Positions 1 through 9,116 of a DNA stretch of 64,000 bases are shown piece after piece. The stretch covers positions 1-64,000 of the forward strand of contig JAPWKH010000002.1 of the NCBI GenBank assembly GCA_028283605.1, read 5' to 3'. Numbering within the stretch: position 1 is the first letter of the stretch; each line of letters starts with the position of its first letter. This DNA is from Arachidicoccus sp. GTDB lineage: Bacteria > Bacteroidota > Bacteroidia > Chitinophagales > Chitinophagaceae. Under the pieces are notes generated by a model. The model did no database searches and was not told where the DNA came from. It saw only the letters and a program-made list of their open reading frames with translations. The translations under genes were made by a program, and so were the position numbers.

Positions 1-104
1 TAGCAAAAAAGCTATTGCACATGCCTAAAAGAAATTTTTTCCAATTTATACGTGAAGATTTTATAGAACTCATCACATTCTTAAAATTGAAATTAAAAGT
101 TTAA
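1..104 (+). CDS. 3' end of an unidentified gene (partial)
   Basis: The frame starting at base 3 is open from the window edge to a TAA at 102-104. It encodes a basic, hydrophobic C-terminal tail of 33 residues that ends in KLKLKV. The next gene on the same strand begins 46 bases later and belongs to a glycan cluster, so this is probably the end of another polysaccharide gene such as a transferase or flippase. The tail is too short to identify. I place it on position and open frame only. Confidence 0.45.
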   Translation, partial: AKKLLHMPKRNFFQFIREDFIELITFLKLKLKV

Positions 105-150
105 AAATTGATATTCTTTCAGGATATAAATTATTAAAAATAAAATTTGA

Positions 151-1278
151 ATGAAAATTATTATAGCGGCATCTCACAGGTTTCACTTATTAGACCTCGC
201 TAAAACATTGGCGCTCCAAGGTCATGACGTGAAATTTTATTCTTATTTGTCGGCTAAAAGGCAGCAAAAGTTTGGATTGGAAAAGAAAAACACTAAATCC
301 CTACTTGTGATAATGTCCCCTTTATTGTTTTTAGTTAAATTTTCAAAACGTGCGCACTGGGCTATTCGGATGCAAAATTTGGTTTTAGATTATTATATGA
401 GCTTTTTCATACCTCGCTGCGATGTTTATATTGCTTTAGGAACTGTTTATTATAAATCATTTAAAGCAGCGAAATCAAAATACAATGCTTTAACTATATT
501 GGAATGGGGCAGCAAACACATTATTGAAGAAAATAAAAAGATTACAGAAAACTCCGATAAGCATAGCTTTAAAAAATGGATTATAGACCGCAGTATAAAG
601 GGATATAATTGTGTAGATAAAATTTCTATAGCCTCAGAGCATGTATTGGAAAGTTTTTTATTGCATGGCTACAAGTTGGAAAACTTTATTATCAATCCGT
701 ATGGGGTTGATTTGCATTCTTTTCATTCGACTGTTCTAAAAAAAGATCCCTTTGATATAATTTTTGTAGGAGGCTGGAGTTATAGAAAAGGGTGCGATAT
801 TATTGTAAATGTTTTAAAAGATGGCCCTTATACTTTTCTGCATGTAGGTTCGATAGTTGATCTTACTTTTCCGGCGTTATCAAATTTTACGCATGTTGAT
901 TCTGTGAATCAGCTTAATTTAATAAACTACTATTCCAAGGCAAGGATTTTTATTTTACTTTCAAGGACAGAGGGCTTGGCGATGGTACAGGCACAAGCTA
1001 TAGCATGCGGCTTGCCGGTTGTATGCACAAAAAATACTGGGGGTCGGGATCTTAGGAATCTCCTGACAGACAAAAAGTGGATTATTGAAACAAAAGATAA
1101 TACAAAAGAAGAGATTATTAATTGTATTAATGATGCTTTAAAGATAGCTAAAACTCAGCAAGGAGAAAGAAATTATGCACATGATGATATTGAAAATATG
1201 TCATGGGAAGCGTATGGGAAAAGGTATTCTGATATTTTAAATAATTTAAAAGAATTTCGAAATAATATAGATGTATAA
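151..1278 (+). CDS. GT4-family glycosyltransferase
   Basis: This 375-residue GT-B protein probably transfers a sugar to a lipid-linked glycan at the inner membrane. The C-terminal half has the GT4 nucleotide-sugar fold: a strand and loop FVGGWSYRKG near residue 207, then EGLAMVQAQAIACGLPVV near residue 275. The second Glu of the usual E-x7-E motif is Gln here, which is a departure from the family pattern. The ATG is well placed after the upstream stop. Its last 8 bases overlap the next gene (a polymerase), so the two are probably co-translated. Donor and acceptor cannot be read from sequence. Confidence 0.85.
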   Translation: MKIIIAASHRFHLLDLAKTLALQGHDVKFYSYLSAKRQQKFGLEKKNTKSLLVIMSPLLFLVKFSKRAHWAIRMQNLVLDYYMSFFIPRCDVYIALGTVYYKSFKAAKSKYNALTILEWGSKHIIEENKKITENSDKHSFKKWIIDRSIKGYNCVDKISIASEHVLESFLLHGYKLENFIINPYGVDLHSFHSTVLKKDPFDIIFVGGWSYRKGCDIIVNVLKDGPYTFLHVGSIVDLTFPALSNFTHVDSVNQLNLINYYSKARIFILLSRTEGLAMVQAQAIACGLPVVCTKNTGGRDLRNLLTDKKWIIETKDNTKEEIINCINDALKIAKTQQGERNYAHDDIENMSWEAYGKRYSDILNNLKEFRNNIDV

Positions 1279-2572
1279 TAAATCTTCTAAAATATTTGTC
1301 AAATCTGCTAAATGGGTAATATATTCTTTTTTTATGCCTGCATTAGTTATGTTATTATTTCCTGGTAAGATTGCAATTGTAACTATAGCATGTTGTTATC
1401 CATTAATCTTCCTGATGATTTACAATTATAAGGTCTTGTTTAATACTGATATTAGGCATAATATATATTTAAACTTATTTTTATTTTCTAATCTAATAAT
1501 ACTTATTAGAGGAATTTTTAATATTGAATCTAAATACGATCTGGGTTTATTTCTGGTAGGAACTGTACCCTTGACACTTTTATATCCCTATATTATATAT
1601 TGGGTTCAACGTCCCGTAATTTTACAAATATTTTTAAAAAAATTTTATTACATAATACTTCCATTTTCTCTAATTTTTCTATTTTTTCATAATCTTGCGG
1701 CAGGCTTTTCATTTATTGATGTTGTTAGTCCAATTTATATTTTTATTATTTTAAGTCCATATTTGAGTAAAAAACATAAATTAATTATAATTACCATTTC
1801 AATAATAAGCTTTTTTTTTGATTTAACTTCAAGAGCTAATATGATAAATATTATTGTTGCGTATTTAATTTCTTTTACTTTTTTATTTAAAAAAATAGGT
1901 ATATCTACAAAAATTACTAATAGACTTTTTAATTATATAAGAATTATTTTACTTGTGTCGCCGATTGTCTTAATTATACTTGGAATTACAGGAATTTTTA
2001 ACATTTTTGCTATGAATGATAGCTTATCCTCTTCGGCATCAATTAAAAATTCTTCTAATAATGAACAAGAACTACTTGTGGATTCGCGGACTACAATATA
2101 TTCAGATGTTTTTATTGAATTAAAAAACCAAAATTCATACTTTTTTGGATTAGGCGGAAACGGTAAGACTCATTCTTCCTTAACTAGTATTTCTTACGCT
2201 AATTTTGATAAAATTTATCAAGGAGGAAGACCACAAACTGAATCGGGAATGCTTAACTTTATTCAATGGGGGGGAATTTTTTCTAGCTGTTTATATTTTT
2301 TATTGATAACATATGCAGCTTATTTAGCGATAAAGAAATCGAATAATTGGTTTATAAAAGCAATTGGTTTATGGATTGCTTATAAGGGAATATTTTCATT
2401 TATTTCTGATTCACAAGAATATGACAATAATACACTTTTTTTGATGATAACTATAGGCATAGCATTAAATACTACTTTACGAAATCTTTCTGAAAAGGAA
2501 ATGAAATTATTTCTTCAAACAATATTTAGAAAAAATAATGGAACCAAAAGATATATTAGTGCGCTTTATTAG
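1271..2572 (+). CDS. O-antigen polymerase/ligase-like membrane protein (Wzy-type)
   Basis: This 433-residue polytopic inner-membrane protein has about ten or eleven hydrophobic segments and a large periplasmic loop around residues 255-325. The loop contains GLGGNGKTHSS and a late QTESGMLNFIQWGG motif, the G..ES..L...G pattern seen in Wzy polymerases and WaaL-like ligases. It probably polymerises the repeat unit made by the neighbouring transferases. It overlaps the preceding GT by 8 bases and the following gene by 35 bases, which indicates one operon. It is visibly richer in A/T than the genes after 5000. Polymerase versus ligase cannot be decided. Confidence 0.75.
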   Translation: MYNKSSKIFVKSAKWVIYSFFMPALVMLLFPGKIAIVTIACCYPLIFLMIYNYKVLFNTDIRHNIYLNLFLFSNLIILIRGIFNIESKYDLGLFLVGTVPLTLLYPYIIYWVQRPVILQIFLKKFYYIILPFSLIFLFFHNLAAGFSFIDVVSPIYIFIILSPYLSKKHKLIIITISIISFFFDLTSRANMINIIVAYLISFTFLFKKIGISTKITNRLFNYIRIILLVSPIVLIILGITGIFNIFAMNDSLSSSASIKNSSNNEQELLVDSRTTIYSDVFIELKNQNSYFFGLGGNGKTHSSLTSISYANFDKIYQGGRPQTESGMLNFIQWGGIFSSCLYFLLITYAAYLAIKKSNNWFIKAIGLWIAYKGIFSFISDSQEYDNNTLFLMITIGIALNTTLRNLSEKEMKLFLQTIFRKNNGTKRYISALY

Positions 2573-3536
2573 AAAAAGCTATCGATTAATTATGCGTGGC
2601 AAATTCGCTAATCTTTCTTGTGAAATAAATAGACAGCACTCTAATCAAATTATATATGAAAGTTTAATGCATAATGGCCCATTAATGATAAGCCGTTTTG
2701 GAACTGTTGAACTTAATGCAGTAAATAATTATTTGTGCATTATAAGTACTAAACCTTATTATAGAAAAATTTGGAAATATATTTCCGACAATACACACAC
2801 GCCATGGTGGTATTCTGAACATTTCAAATTTTTAGAAGTTAATGCAGGTGTTTTTCCTCAAGGCAAAGAAACAGCAACGAAATTTGCAGAAAGATATTTA
2901 GAGGATATTCCATTTATAGATATACTGGGTTCTTTTCAATATTACGAAAAATTTATGCCACTAAATCCAACAGTTCAAAGATTACATCTTGAAACATTGT
3001 ATCCCTTTTTTGTGGATAATCCTTGGACAATTGCATTAAAAAATAAAAAAGTCTTAGTAATCCATCCGTTTGAAGAATCAATAAAATATCAATATAATAG
3101 GCGAGATAAACTTTTTGAGAATAAAAATATTTTACCAGATTTTCAACTTATTACTTTCAAGCCTATTCAATCTGCTGCTGAGATGAAAGTCCCGTTTAAT
3201 GATTGGTTTGAAGCCTTGAATTTCATGAAAGAAAAAATAGAAAAAATAGATTTTGATATTTGTTTGTTGGGTTGCGGGGCTTACGGCCTTCCTTTAGCAG
3301 CACATATTAAAAGAATGGGCAAAAAAGCAGTTCATTTAGGTGGAGGGTTGCAACTGATATTTGGCATCAAGGGTAAACGATGGGATAATCCAAACTATGG
3401 AATAGAAGAGTTTAAACAATATGAAGGTTTAATGTCTAAACCATATCAATCCCTTTATAATGAATTTTGGATTCGCCCACTTCCAGAGAATACTCCGTCC
3501 ACAGCAGACAAAATAGAAAATGCAACATATTGGTAA
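2538..3536 (+). CDS. Polysaccharide-cluster protein, possibly GT-D-type glycosyltransferase
   Basis: This 332-residue soluble-looking protein has no signal peptide. Near residue 50 it has the segment MISRFGTVELNAV, which resembles the S-R-F/Y-G-x-x-E-L start of GT-D fold (DUF1792-like) glycosyltransferases. Further on it has a Gly-rich stretch CLLGCGAYGLPLAAHIK near residue 237 and HLGGGLQLIFGIKG near residue 258, suggesting a nucleotide-binding half. The ATG lies 35 bases inside the polymerase gene, typical of operon packing. The GT-D assignment rests on a short motif and is inference. A structure prediction would settle it. Confidence 0.6.
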   Translation: MEPKDILVRFIRKSYRLIMRGKFANLSCEINRQHSNQIIYESLMHNGPLMISRFGTVELNAVNNYLCIISTKPYYRKIWKYISDNTHTPWWYSEHFKFLEVNAGVFPQGKETATKFAERYLEDIPFIDILGSFQYYEKFMPLNPTVQRLHLETLYPFFVDNPWTIALKNKKVLVIHPFEESIKYQYNRRDKLFENKNILPDFQLITFKPIQSAAEMKVPFNDWFEALNFMKEKIEKIDFDICLLGCGAYGLPLAAHIKRMGKKAVHLGGGLQLIFGIKGKRWDNPNYGIEEFKQYEGLMSKPYQSLYNEFWIRPLPENTPSTADKIENATYW

Positions 3537-3584
3537 TATGTTACAATATTACTTTATCTATTTTTATCTAAATTAAAAATTATA

Positions 3585-4271
3585 ATGACAAAATTATTTG
3601 CTCATAATTGGTGGGCTATTTTATATTTTAATTTCAAAATGCTGCCCTTTGCGCAGGCTATAAAGTTGCCGTTTGATTTTTATTATAAAATAAGGTTTGT
3701 CAATATATCCGGAAAAATAAATATAAATACCCGGACACTCCGCAGAGGAATGATAAAAATAGGAGGTCGTGGTTCGGAAATGTTCTCAAAGCATCAAACG
3801 ATATTAGATATAAAAGGCTTGGTAGTTTTTAACGGCACAGCCGAAATAGGCCACGGAGCACTCTTGCGAGTCGAAAAAAATGCAAAAGTGAGTTTTGGGC
3901 ATAACAGCCGTATCGGCGCATTGTCAAAAATATTCTCAGAAAATGAAATATGGTTTGGCGATGAATTGGATTTTAGTTGGGAATGCCAGATATTCGATAC
4001 AAATTTCCACGATTTGAAAGAAGTAAATAGCGGGCTGTTAACCAATAAAACCGAAAAAGTATTTATTGCTTCCTATAATTGGTTCGGCAACAGGGTTTCC
4101 GTAATGAAAGGAACAAAAACAAATGAATATCTTACGGTAGCTGCAAATAGTTTGTGTAACAAAGATTATTCAGCCTTGGCTCCATATTCGGTAATTGCAG
4201 GCTCTCCGGCTAAATTAGTCGCGAAAGATAAAATGCGAATTTTCGAAAATATAAGTAGAAATGAACAATAA
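3585..4271 (+). CDS. Hexapeptide-repeat (left-handed beta-helix) acyltransferase
   Basis: This 228-residue protein has a C-terminal left-handed beta-helix region (about residues 75-215) with degenerate hexapeptides such as IGHGAL, VSFGHN, SRIGAL, WFGNRV and the terminal APYSVIAGSPAKLVAK. That last segment is the signature close of the WbbJ/CysE-type acetyltransferases. It probably adds an O- or N-acetyl group to a sugar of the surface glycan. A His in the NFHDLK loop (residue 145 region) is a candidate catalytic base. It overlaps the next gene by 11 bases, so it sits in the same operon as the flanking glycosyltransferases. Confidence 0.8.
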   Translation: MTKLFAHNWWAILYFNFKMLPFAQAIKLPFDFYYKIRFVNISGKININTRTLRRGMIKIGGRGSEMFSKHQTILDIKGLVVFNGTAEIGHGALLRVEKNAKVSFGHNSRIGALSKIFSENEIWFGDELDFSWECQIFDTNFHDLKEVNSGLLTNKTEKVFIASYNWFGNRVSVMKGTKTNEYLTVAANSLCNKDYSALAPYSVIAGSPAKLVAKDKMRIFENISRNEQ

Positions 4272-5094
4272 CATTGCCGTTTTATTAACATGTTTTAATC
4301 GAAAAGATAAAACAATTAAATGCTTACAAAGAATATTTGCTGGTTCTTATGCATTTGATGTTTACCTTGTAGATGATGGCAGTACAGATAATACCGCAGA
4401 GGAAGTCAAACATCTTTTCCCTGAGGTCAATGTTATTAAGGGAAATGGAAATCTTTTTTGGAACAGAGGTAATGCATTTAGCTTGGGCAACTGCTGCAGA
4501 AAAGGATTATGAATTTTATCTATGGCTAAATGACGATGTATATTTATATAATAATTTCTTGGAAGAAATTTTTGAAACTTATTATAAATTCAATAACCGG
4601 ATTATTGTTTCAGGAATCATTGAATCCATAGACAAATCTGAAATTTTATACGGAGGCTATGATGCAAATAAAAATCTCGTAAATCCTGCAGGAGAATCAA
4701 AACCGATTACCTATTTAAACGGAAATATCGTTTTAGTTTCTAAAGAAATATATCACATGCTCGGCAATCTCGATCCCTATTACTGTCACGATTTAGGCGA
4801 CGTGGATTATGGATTAAGGGCTTTGAAAAAAAATATAAAAATTTATTCTACCAAAGTTCCTGTAGGCGCAGGGGAAAAGAATCCGATTTGCAGAGAAAGA
4901 TTAAACAATACCACAATAGCCAAGCGTTTTAAAAGGTTATATGCACCGCTCGGAAGCAATCCTAAAATAAATTTTATTTTAGGAAGAAACATAAATCTCT
5001 TTTAAATGCAGTAACATATTTTGGTTTACAACATTTTATCAATATAATTCCCGATAATATAAACAATATGTTATTTGGAAGGAGATACCAATAA
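4261..5094 (+). pseudogene. GT2-family glycosyltransferase broken by two compensating frameshifts
   Basis: The product would be a GT-A family 2 transferase. The first frame (4261-4512) gives AVLLTCFNRKDKT, VDDGSTDNT and NLFWNRG. At 4471-4472 one extra A moves the protein into the next frame, which continues with MHLAWATAAEKDYEFYLWLNDD, carrying the DxD-like NDD. Near 4987-4989 one A appears missing: the second frame stops at 5005, but the first frame resumes as HKSLLNAVTYFGLQHF and ends at TAA 5092-5094, four bases before the next start. With both corrections the protein is about 277 residues and fits its family. Real decay or two base-call errors are both possible. Confidence 0.8.
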
Positions 5095-5098
5095 TACC

Positions 5099-6262
5099 AT
5101 GCGCATCCTTCGTGTCATCACATCCATGAATCCGGCAAACGGTGGTCCATCGCAGGGAATCAGAAATATGGTTCCTGCACTGGAGAAGCTCGGTATTGCC
5201 AACGAGATAGTTACCTTCGACAATCCTTCCGACACATTTCTACACGAGGAGTCACTGACGATACACGCATTAGGGGAAGCTAAAAATCCTTATCAATATA
5301 CATCCGCTCTCAATAAATGGCTGGAAACATATCTGGGCAAATATGATGTGGTAATTATTCACGGGCTTTGGCTATACAACAGCTACGGCACATATTTGTC
5401 ATGGCGTAGATACAAAAGGAAAAGCAAGGGCATTGCACCTGAATTATATGTGATGCCGCATGGTATGCTGGATCCCTGGTTTCAGCAGGCGCCCGAAAGA
5501 AAATTGAAAGCGCTGAGAAATACTATTGTATGGCGCCTCTTCGAACAGAAAGTCGTCAATGGTGCAGACGGTCTTTTATTTACCTGCGAAGAGGAGTTAT
5601 TACTCGCACGGACTACTTTTCCCGGCTATCATCCAAAAAAAGAAATCAATATAGGCTATGGCGTCAAACCGCCGCCGCCTTATACGGAGGAACTGATTGA
5701 ACACAAGCCTGCGCAGAAACCATACTTTCTTTTCTTAAGCCGTATTCATCCAAAAAAAGGGACGGACTTATTAATCCGCGCCTATATGGAACTAAAGACA
5801 ACCATACCCGATTTACCGCAATTGGTCATAGCCGGTCCCGGTCTCGATACGGCGTATGGAAAACAGCTGGCACAATTGGCGGAGACATGCACAAGCATAC
5901 TTTTTCCCGGCATGCTGAAAGGAAAGGATAAATGGGCAGCGTTTTATGGTTGCGAAGCATTTATTCTCCCCAGTCATCAGGAAAACTTTGGTATTGCCAT
6001 TGTTGAAGCCCTGGCGTGCGGAAAACCTGTAATTATTACCGATAAAGTCAATATCTGGAGGGAGATAAAAAAAGGAGGAGGAGGTTTGGTAAGCAAAGAC
6101 ACCTACGAATCTGTATTCGCTGCTTTAAAGCAATGGATAGAAAAATCCGCTTTAGAAAGGCAAACTATGGCTACCCGTGCCGCAGATACGTACAAAGAAC
6201 TATACGCTATAGAACCGGCAGCGGAAAAATTTAAGCGGGAATTGAGCTTCACGCAATCTTAA
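5099..6262 (+). CDS. GT4-family glycosyltransferase
   Basis: This 387-residue protein starts at the ATG at 5099 (MRILRVITSMNPANGG), the usual N-terminus of GT4 enzymes. An in-frame TTG at 5075 would add eight residues but lies inside the end of the preceding gene. A purine-rich GGAAGGAG at 5078-5085 is placed as a ribosome site for 5099. The N-domain has GGPSQGIRNM. The C-domain has FLSRIHPKKGTDLLI near residue 215 and the E-x7-E motif in ENFGIAIVEALACGKP near residue 299. It probably adds a sugar in surface-glycan assembly. Its base composition is clearly less A/T-rich than genes before 5000. Confidence 0.88.
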   Translation: MRILRVITSMNPANGGPSQGIRNMVPALEKLGIANEIVTFDNPSDTFLHEESLTIHALGEAKNPYQYTSALNKWLETYLGKYDVVIIHGLWLYNSYGTYLSWRRYKRKSKGIAPELYVMPHGMLDPWFQQAPERKLKALRNTIVWRLFEQKVVNGADGLLFTCEEELLLARTTFPGYHPKKEINIGYGVKPPPPYTEELIEHKPAQKPYFLFLSRIHPKKGTDLLIRAYMELKTTIPDLPQLVIAGPGLDTAYGKQLAQLAETCTSILFPGMLKGKDKWAAFYGCEAFILPSHQENFGIAIVEALACGKPVIITDKVNIWREIKKGGGGLVSKDTYESVFAALKQWIEKSALERQTMATRAADTYKELYAIEPAAEKFKRELSFTQS

Positions 6263-6326
6263 TTCCCAATTATCAATTGCCAATTTACAATATAGTTTCT
6301 GATCTGAAGTGACTAATGTAGATGCC

Positions 6327-6902
6327 CTATAGGCTTTTACAGCGAATGCCTAGGTTTATTTCTGTGTGTATGAGTTCTTTCTGTTTTAGCTTATCATTCG
6401 GCTTGCAATAAAATGTGTGTAATTTTTCCGAATGTTCTGCTGTTAAACCGGATAGGTTTTCAAGTTGGTTGTAGTGTACATAGAGTTCTCTCAGGTTAGT
6501 TAACCCGGAGACAGGTTGTAAATTATGGATATGGTTACAATGAGCATATAATTGTTCAAGATCTTTCATCTGTTCAATACCTTTCAAAGAATCGATTACG
6601 TTATTAAATATAAATAAGCTTTTCAGGCCTGTAATATCTTTCAAATCATCCAGAGTGCGAATATCATGGTGGGTGACAACGAGTATTTTTAATTGCTTCA
6701 ACGCGCGTAATCCGGATAAATTATGGAGCTGGAAATCCATGTTGGCGTAGGCAGCCCCCGGCCCGGCGAATCTGAGAACTTCTGTGGAAAAAAGCCTTTC
6801 TGCTTCCTCCTCGCTCGGAATAGTGGAGTGCATAAAAAAAACTTCGCCAAAGGCTCGCTGCCATTGTACTTCCAAAGATGTCCACCAATGTAAATAGTCC
6901 AT
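6327..6902 (-). CDS. Leucine-rich-repeat protein
   Basis: This 191-residue protein has no signal peptide. After about 60 residues it has four to five SDS22-like repeats of about 22 residues (LKQLKILVVTHHDIRTLDDL, then LKSLFIFNNVIDSLKGI, LEQLYAHCNHIHNLQPV, LRELYVHYNQLENLSGL). The repeats make a curved protein-binding surface. The start codon lies two bases after the stop of the upstream tail-collar gene, so the two are translationally coupled. That suggests a joint role, perhaps a cell-surface or particle-associated binding pair. Function is unknown. Confidence 0.75.
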   Translation of the reverse strand: MDYLHWWTSLEVQWQRAFGEVFFMHSTIPSEEEAERLFSTEVLRFAGPGAAYANMDFQLHNLSGLRALKQLKILVVTHHDIRTLDDLKDITGLKSLFIFNNVIDSLKGIEQMKDLEQLYAHCNHIHNLQPVSGLTNLRELYVHYNQLENLSGLTAEHSEKLHTFYCKPNDKLKQKELIHTEINLGIRCKSL

Positions 6903-6904
6903 GA

Positions 6905-7429
6905 TTAAGATCGGCTGGGGAATATGCCGGCAGTAGCAATGTAAAAATTTAAAACAATATAAGGCTGCATATTGGAGTGCGGCTGGCTGCCTCCAGCAGC
7001 AGATAATGCCTGTGTACTCATGGTAGCATTAGCAGTGCTGGTAGTATATTCTTTATCCAATGCACCTGTATTGGCCCATAAAGCGCCTTGTGGCGAAGAG
7101 GTAGTCCCTGCGCCGGTGTTGGCATTTACCGTATGGGTGTGTGCGGGCATTTCGCTAAGCGCTAATGTCACGCTTTCAGTTCCTGCCATTTCTCCTAATG
7201 TACGGGAACTTAGCCCACTGCCGGTTCCCATCCCAATAGGGACCCTTCCTTGTAGGTTAGGTATACCAAAATTTGTGGAGCCATTTCCTCCGAAAGTGGT
7301 GCCTAGCAAAGCAAATAGAGCCGCATATGAACTGATTGAAAGTAAACTTCCATTACAAGATTGATATCCGGCAGGCGCAAAGTTAAATCCCGCCATAAAA
7401 ATTTCTCCAAGAAAAGGATCCGAAGGCAT
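6905..7429 (-). CDS. Phage tail-collar domain protein (microcystin-dependent-protein-like)
   Basis: This 174-residue protein opens with DPFLGEIFMAGFNFAPAGYQSCNG, the typical start of tail-collar (Collar) proteins. It carries the family hallmarks NFGIPNLQGRVPIG and the histidine motif MPAHTHTV near residue 100, and ends with the beta-rich QPYIVLNFYIATAGIFP. Collar proteins are used in phage tail fibres and in stand-alone Bacteroidota proteins often annotated as microcystin-dependent protein; the true function of the latter is unclear. It follows an unknown gene by 18 bases and is coupled to the LRR gene. No other phage structural genes lie nearby, so a prophage is not supported. Confidence 0.85.
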   Translation of the reverse strand: MPSDPFLGEIFMAGFNFAPAGYQSCNGSLLSISSYAALFALLGTTFGGNGSTNFGIPNLQGRVPIGMGTGSGLSSRTLGEMAGTESVTLALSEMPAHTHTVNANTGAGTTSSPQGALWANTGALDKEYTTSTANATMSTQALSAAGGSQPHSNMQPYIVLNFYIATAGIFPSRS

Positions 7430-7447
7430 AGTTTTTATTTTTATTTT

Positions 7448-7951
7448 TTAAATAATATTTTTATATACGTTGGCATGAATGGTGGCTATAGTTGATGACA
7501 GAGAGACTCTTCCGCTCTCATCAATATTAATTTTAGCAAGTTCATAAGGAGTCTTCACCTGTAATAAATTTTTTAGGCCGGTATGTTTTATTGCGCTGCG
7601 CATAGTTGGATGCGTCAAAGCTATCAGTTCATATCGGTTGAGCGTAGTGATACAGGTAGTACCTCTATCATGCATATCATAAATGGTTACGAGTAAATCA
7701 CTGGGTTTGCAGGTGTTCACCCCATCCCAATATATCCATACGGGCCTTGCAATTACATGTTCTTCTTTCAATAGCATCGCCTCTCCGTAAATATGGCGAT
7801 GCCCCCAACAGGGAATTAGACCAGATGTTGTAAGAGAGGTTGTCATCGAGCTTGAAGACACAATATATTGATCGCAAAAACTTTTCCATAGCTTCTCCAA
7901 CTCATCTTCTGGTTTTCCTTTCCCGTATAAAAATTTTATAGCCGGCAGCAT
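7448..7951 (-). CDS. Hypothetical protein upstream of the tail-collar gene
   Basis: I do not recognise this 167-residue protein. It has no signal peptide or membrane segment. Notable stretches are GHRHIYGEAM near residue 51, ARPVWIYWDGVNTCKP near residue 68, and DMHDRGTTCITTLNRYE near residue 92. It has a mixed alpha/beta look with five Cys or His residues in the middle third. An in-frame stop lies 36 bases before the ATG, so the start is fixed within a narrow range. It precedes the tail-collar and LRR genes on the same strand at 18-base spacing, probably one transcript. Confidence 0.6.
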   Translation of the reverse strand: MLPAIKFLYGKGKPEDELEKLWKSFCDQYIVSSSSMTTSLTTSGLIPCWGHRHIYGEAMLLKEEHVIARPVWIYWDGVNTCKPSDLLVTIYDMHDRGTTCITTLNRYELIALTHPTMRSAIKHTGLKNLLQVKTPYELAKINIDESGRVSLSSTIATIHANVYKNII

Positions 7952-8051
7952 TAAACAACCGGTGGCTAAAAATTGACATACTTCCTATAAATTGCCTTCG
8001 GCTATTAAAAACAGAAGGATTGGGTATTGGTTCTTGCGAGTGCATGGATGA

Positions 8052-8942
8052 TTATTCTTTTATGAGCTTGGAGGTGGATAATTTACCATCGTTTACAACG
8101 TGAAGAAAATAAATGCCCGCACTGTTTCCGCTGAGATTAATCGGAACGTTGCCTGATTTTACTTTTTGGTTAAAAACCTTCGCTCCTCTTGTATTATATA
8201 CACTTACTGTTATATCCTTTCCGGATGGAATACTAATGACAAAAATAGCCTTGCTGGGATTATTTTTAATCTTATAATTTTCAGCATCCGAGGTAGAAAG
8301 AGAAATTGTTTTACTGTAACTTTTATTGCCTTCTATATCCTCTTGTTGTAATCTGTAATATTGTGAACCGGAAAACGAAAGATCTGTATAGCTGTATTTT
8401 TTTTCGGTATTGCTATGGAGAGCACCCTCCTTAAATCCTATGTTTAACCAGGAATATCCATTGTCACTTCGCTGTATAGTGAATCCTTTATTATTGATTT
8501 CAGAATAAGTATTCCAGGATAATACGGCAGCGCTGTTTTCTATAACACCACTGAAGTAGCCTATCGTAACAGGAAGTGTGGAAGTATTTGAAATAATGAG
8601 CTGTTCGCTGCCACTACAGGAAGTTCCATCTACAGCTTGCCAGGTGGCGGAAGATGTTGTAGGGACAGTATTTCCGGTATAGCTACTGTAAAAATAAGGC
8701 TGTCCGTCAAAAGATAGCACCCATAAATTGTCCGGGTCTCCCAACCAGCTGATGCTAACATCAGTACCGGATATACCATCTACTGTTCCTGTGGTTTCAT
8801 AAGCAGGCTTGCCGTTGACATCATCTGTTTTTGATAAAATCAATTCACCGCTGATACACGCATTAGATACGTATATAGATTGAGCCGATAAATAAAATAG
8901 AGAAACGGTAAAAACAATTGATAATAATATTGCCTTTATCAT
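8052..8942 (-). CDS. Secreted protein with C-terminal T9SS sorting domain
   Basis: This 296-residue protein has a signal peptide (MIKAILLSIVFTVSLFYLSAQS). A beta-rich middle follows, including WNTYSEINNKGFTIQRSDNG, the common stalk segment found just before type IX secretion signals. The last ~75 residues match a type A sorting domain: ITVSVYNTRGAKVF, GIYFLHVV and a basic tail LIKE. The product is probably exported by the Por/T9SS machinery and attached to the cell surface. The N-terminal domain (residues 25-130) is not recognised. The gene stands alone between the tail-collar group and the rpoC terminator. Confidence 0.8.
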   Translation of the reverse strand: MIKAILLSIVFTVSLFYLSAQSIYVSNACISGELILSKTDDVNGKPAYETTGTVDGISGTDVSISWLGDPDNLWVLSFDGQPYFYSSYTGNTVPTTSSATWQAVDGTSCSGSEQLIISNTSTLPVTIGYFSGVIENSAAVLSWNTYSEINNKGFTIQRSDNGYSWLNIGFKEGALHSNTEKKYSYTDLSFSGSQYYRLQQEDIEGNKSYSKTISLSTSDAENYKIKNNPSKAIFVISIPSGKDITVSVYNTRGAKVFNQKVKSGNVPINLSGNSAGIYFLHVVNDGKLSTSKLIKE

Positions 8943-9057
8943 AATCCAGTTTTTGATATAACAAATTTAATTATATTTTATGATAAATAATTTAAATCTT
9001 TATGTTTAATATGAAAAGTCTGGCGTCTTTTCATAGAAGTCACGTTACTACACAAAT

Positions 9058-9094
9058 AAAAAATCCGCTTCAATAAATTTGAAGCGGATTTTTT
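9058..9094 (-). terminator. Intrinsic terminator of rpoC
   Basis: A perfect 16-bp stem (9058-9073 with 9079-9094, core ATCCGCTTCAA / TTGAAGCGGAT) closes a 5-base loop, TAAAT. A6 and T6 tracts flank it on either side, so it can work in both directions. It lies 23 bases past the rpoC stop. Confidence 0.9.
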
Positions 9095-9116
9095 ATGTAT
9101 TTCATGAAAATATAAA

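Noticed and set aside
6905-7429. Tail-collar protein as evidence of a prophage.
   Set aside because: No integrase, terminase, capsid or other tail gene lies nearby. Stand-alone collar proteins are common in Bacteroidota.
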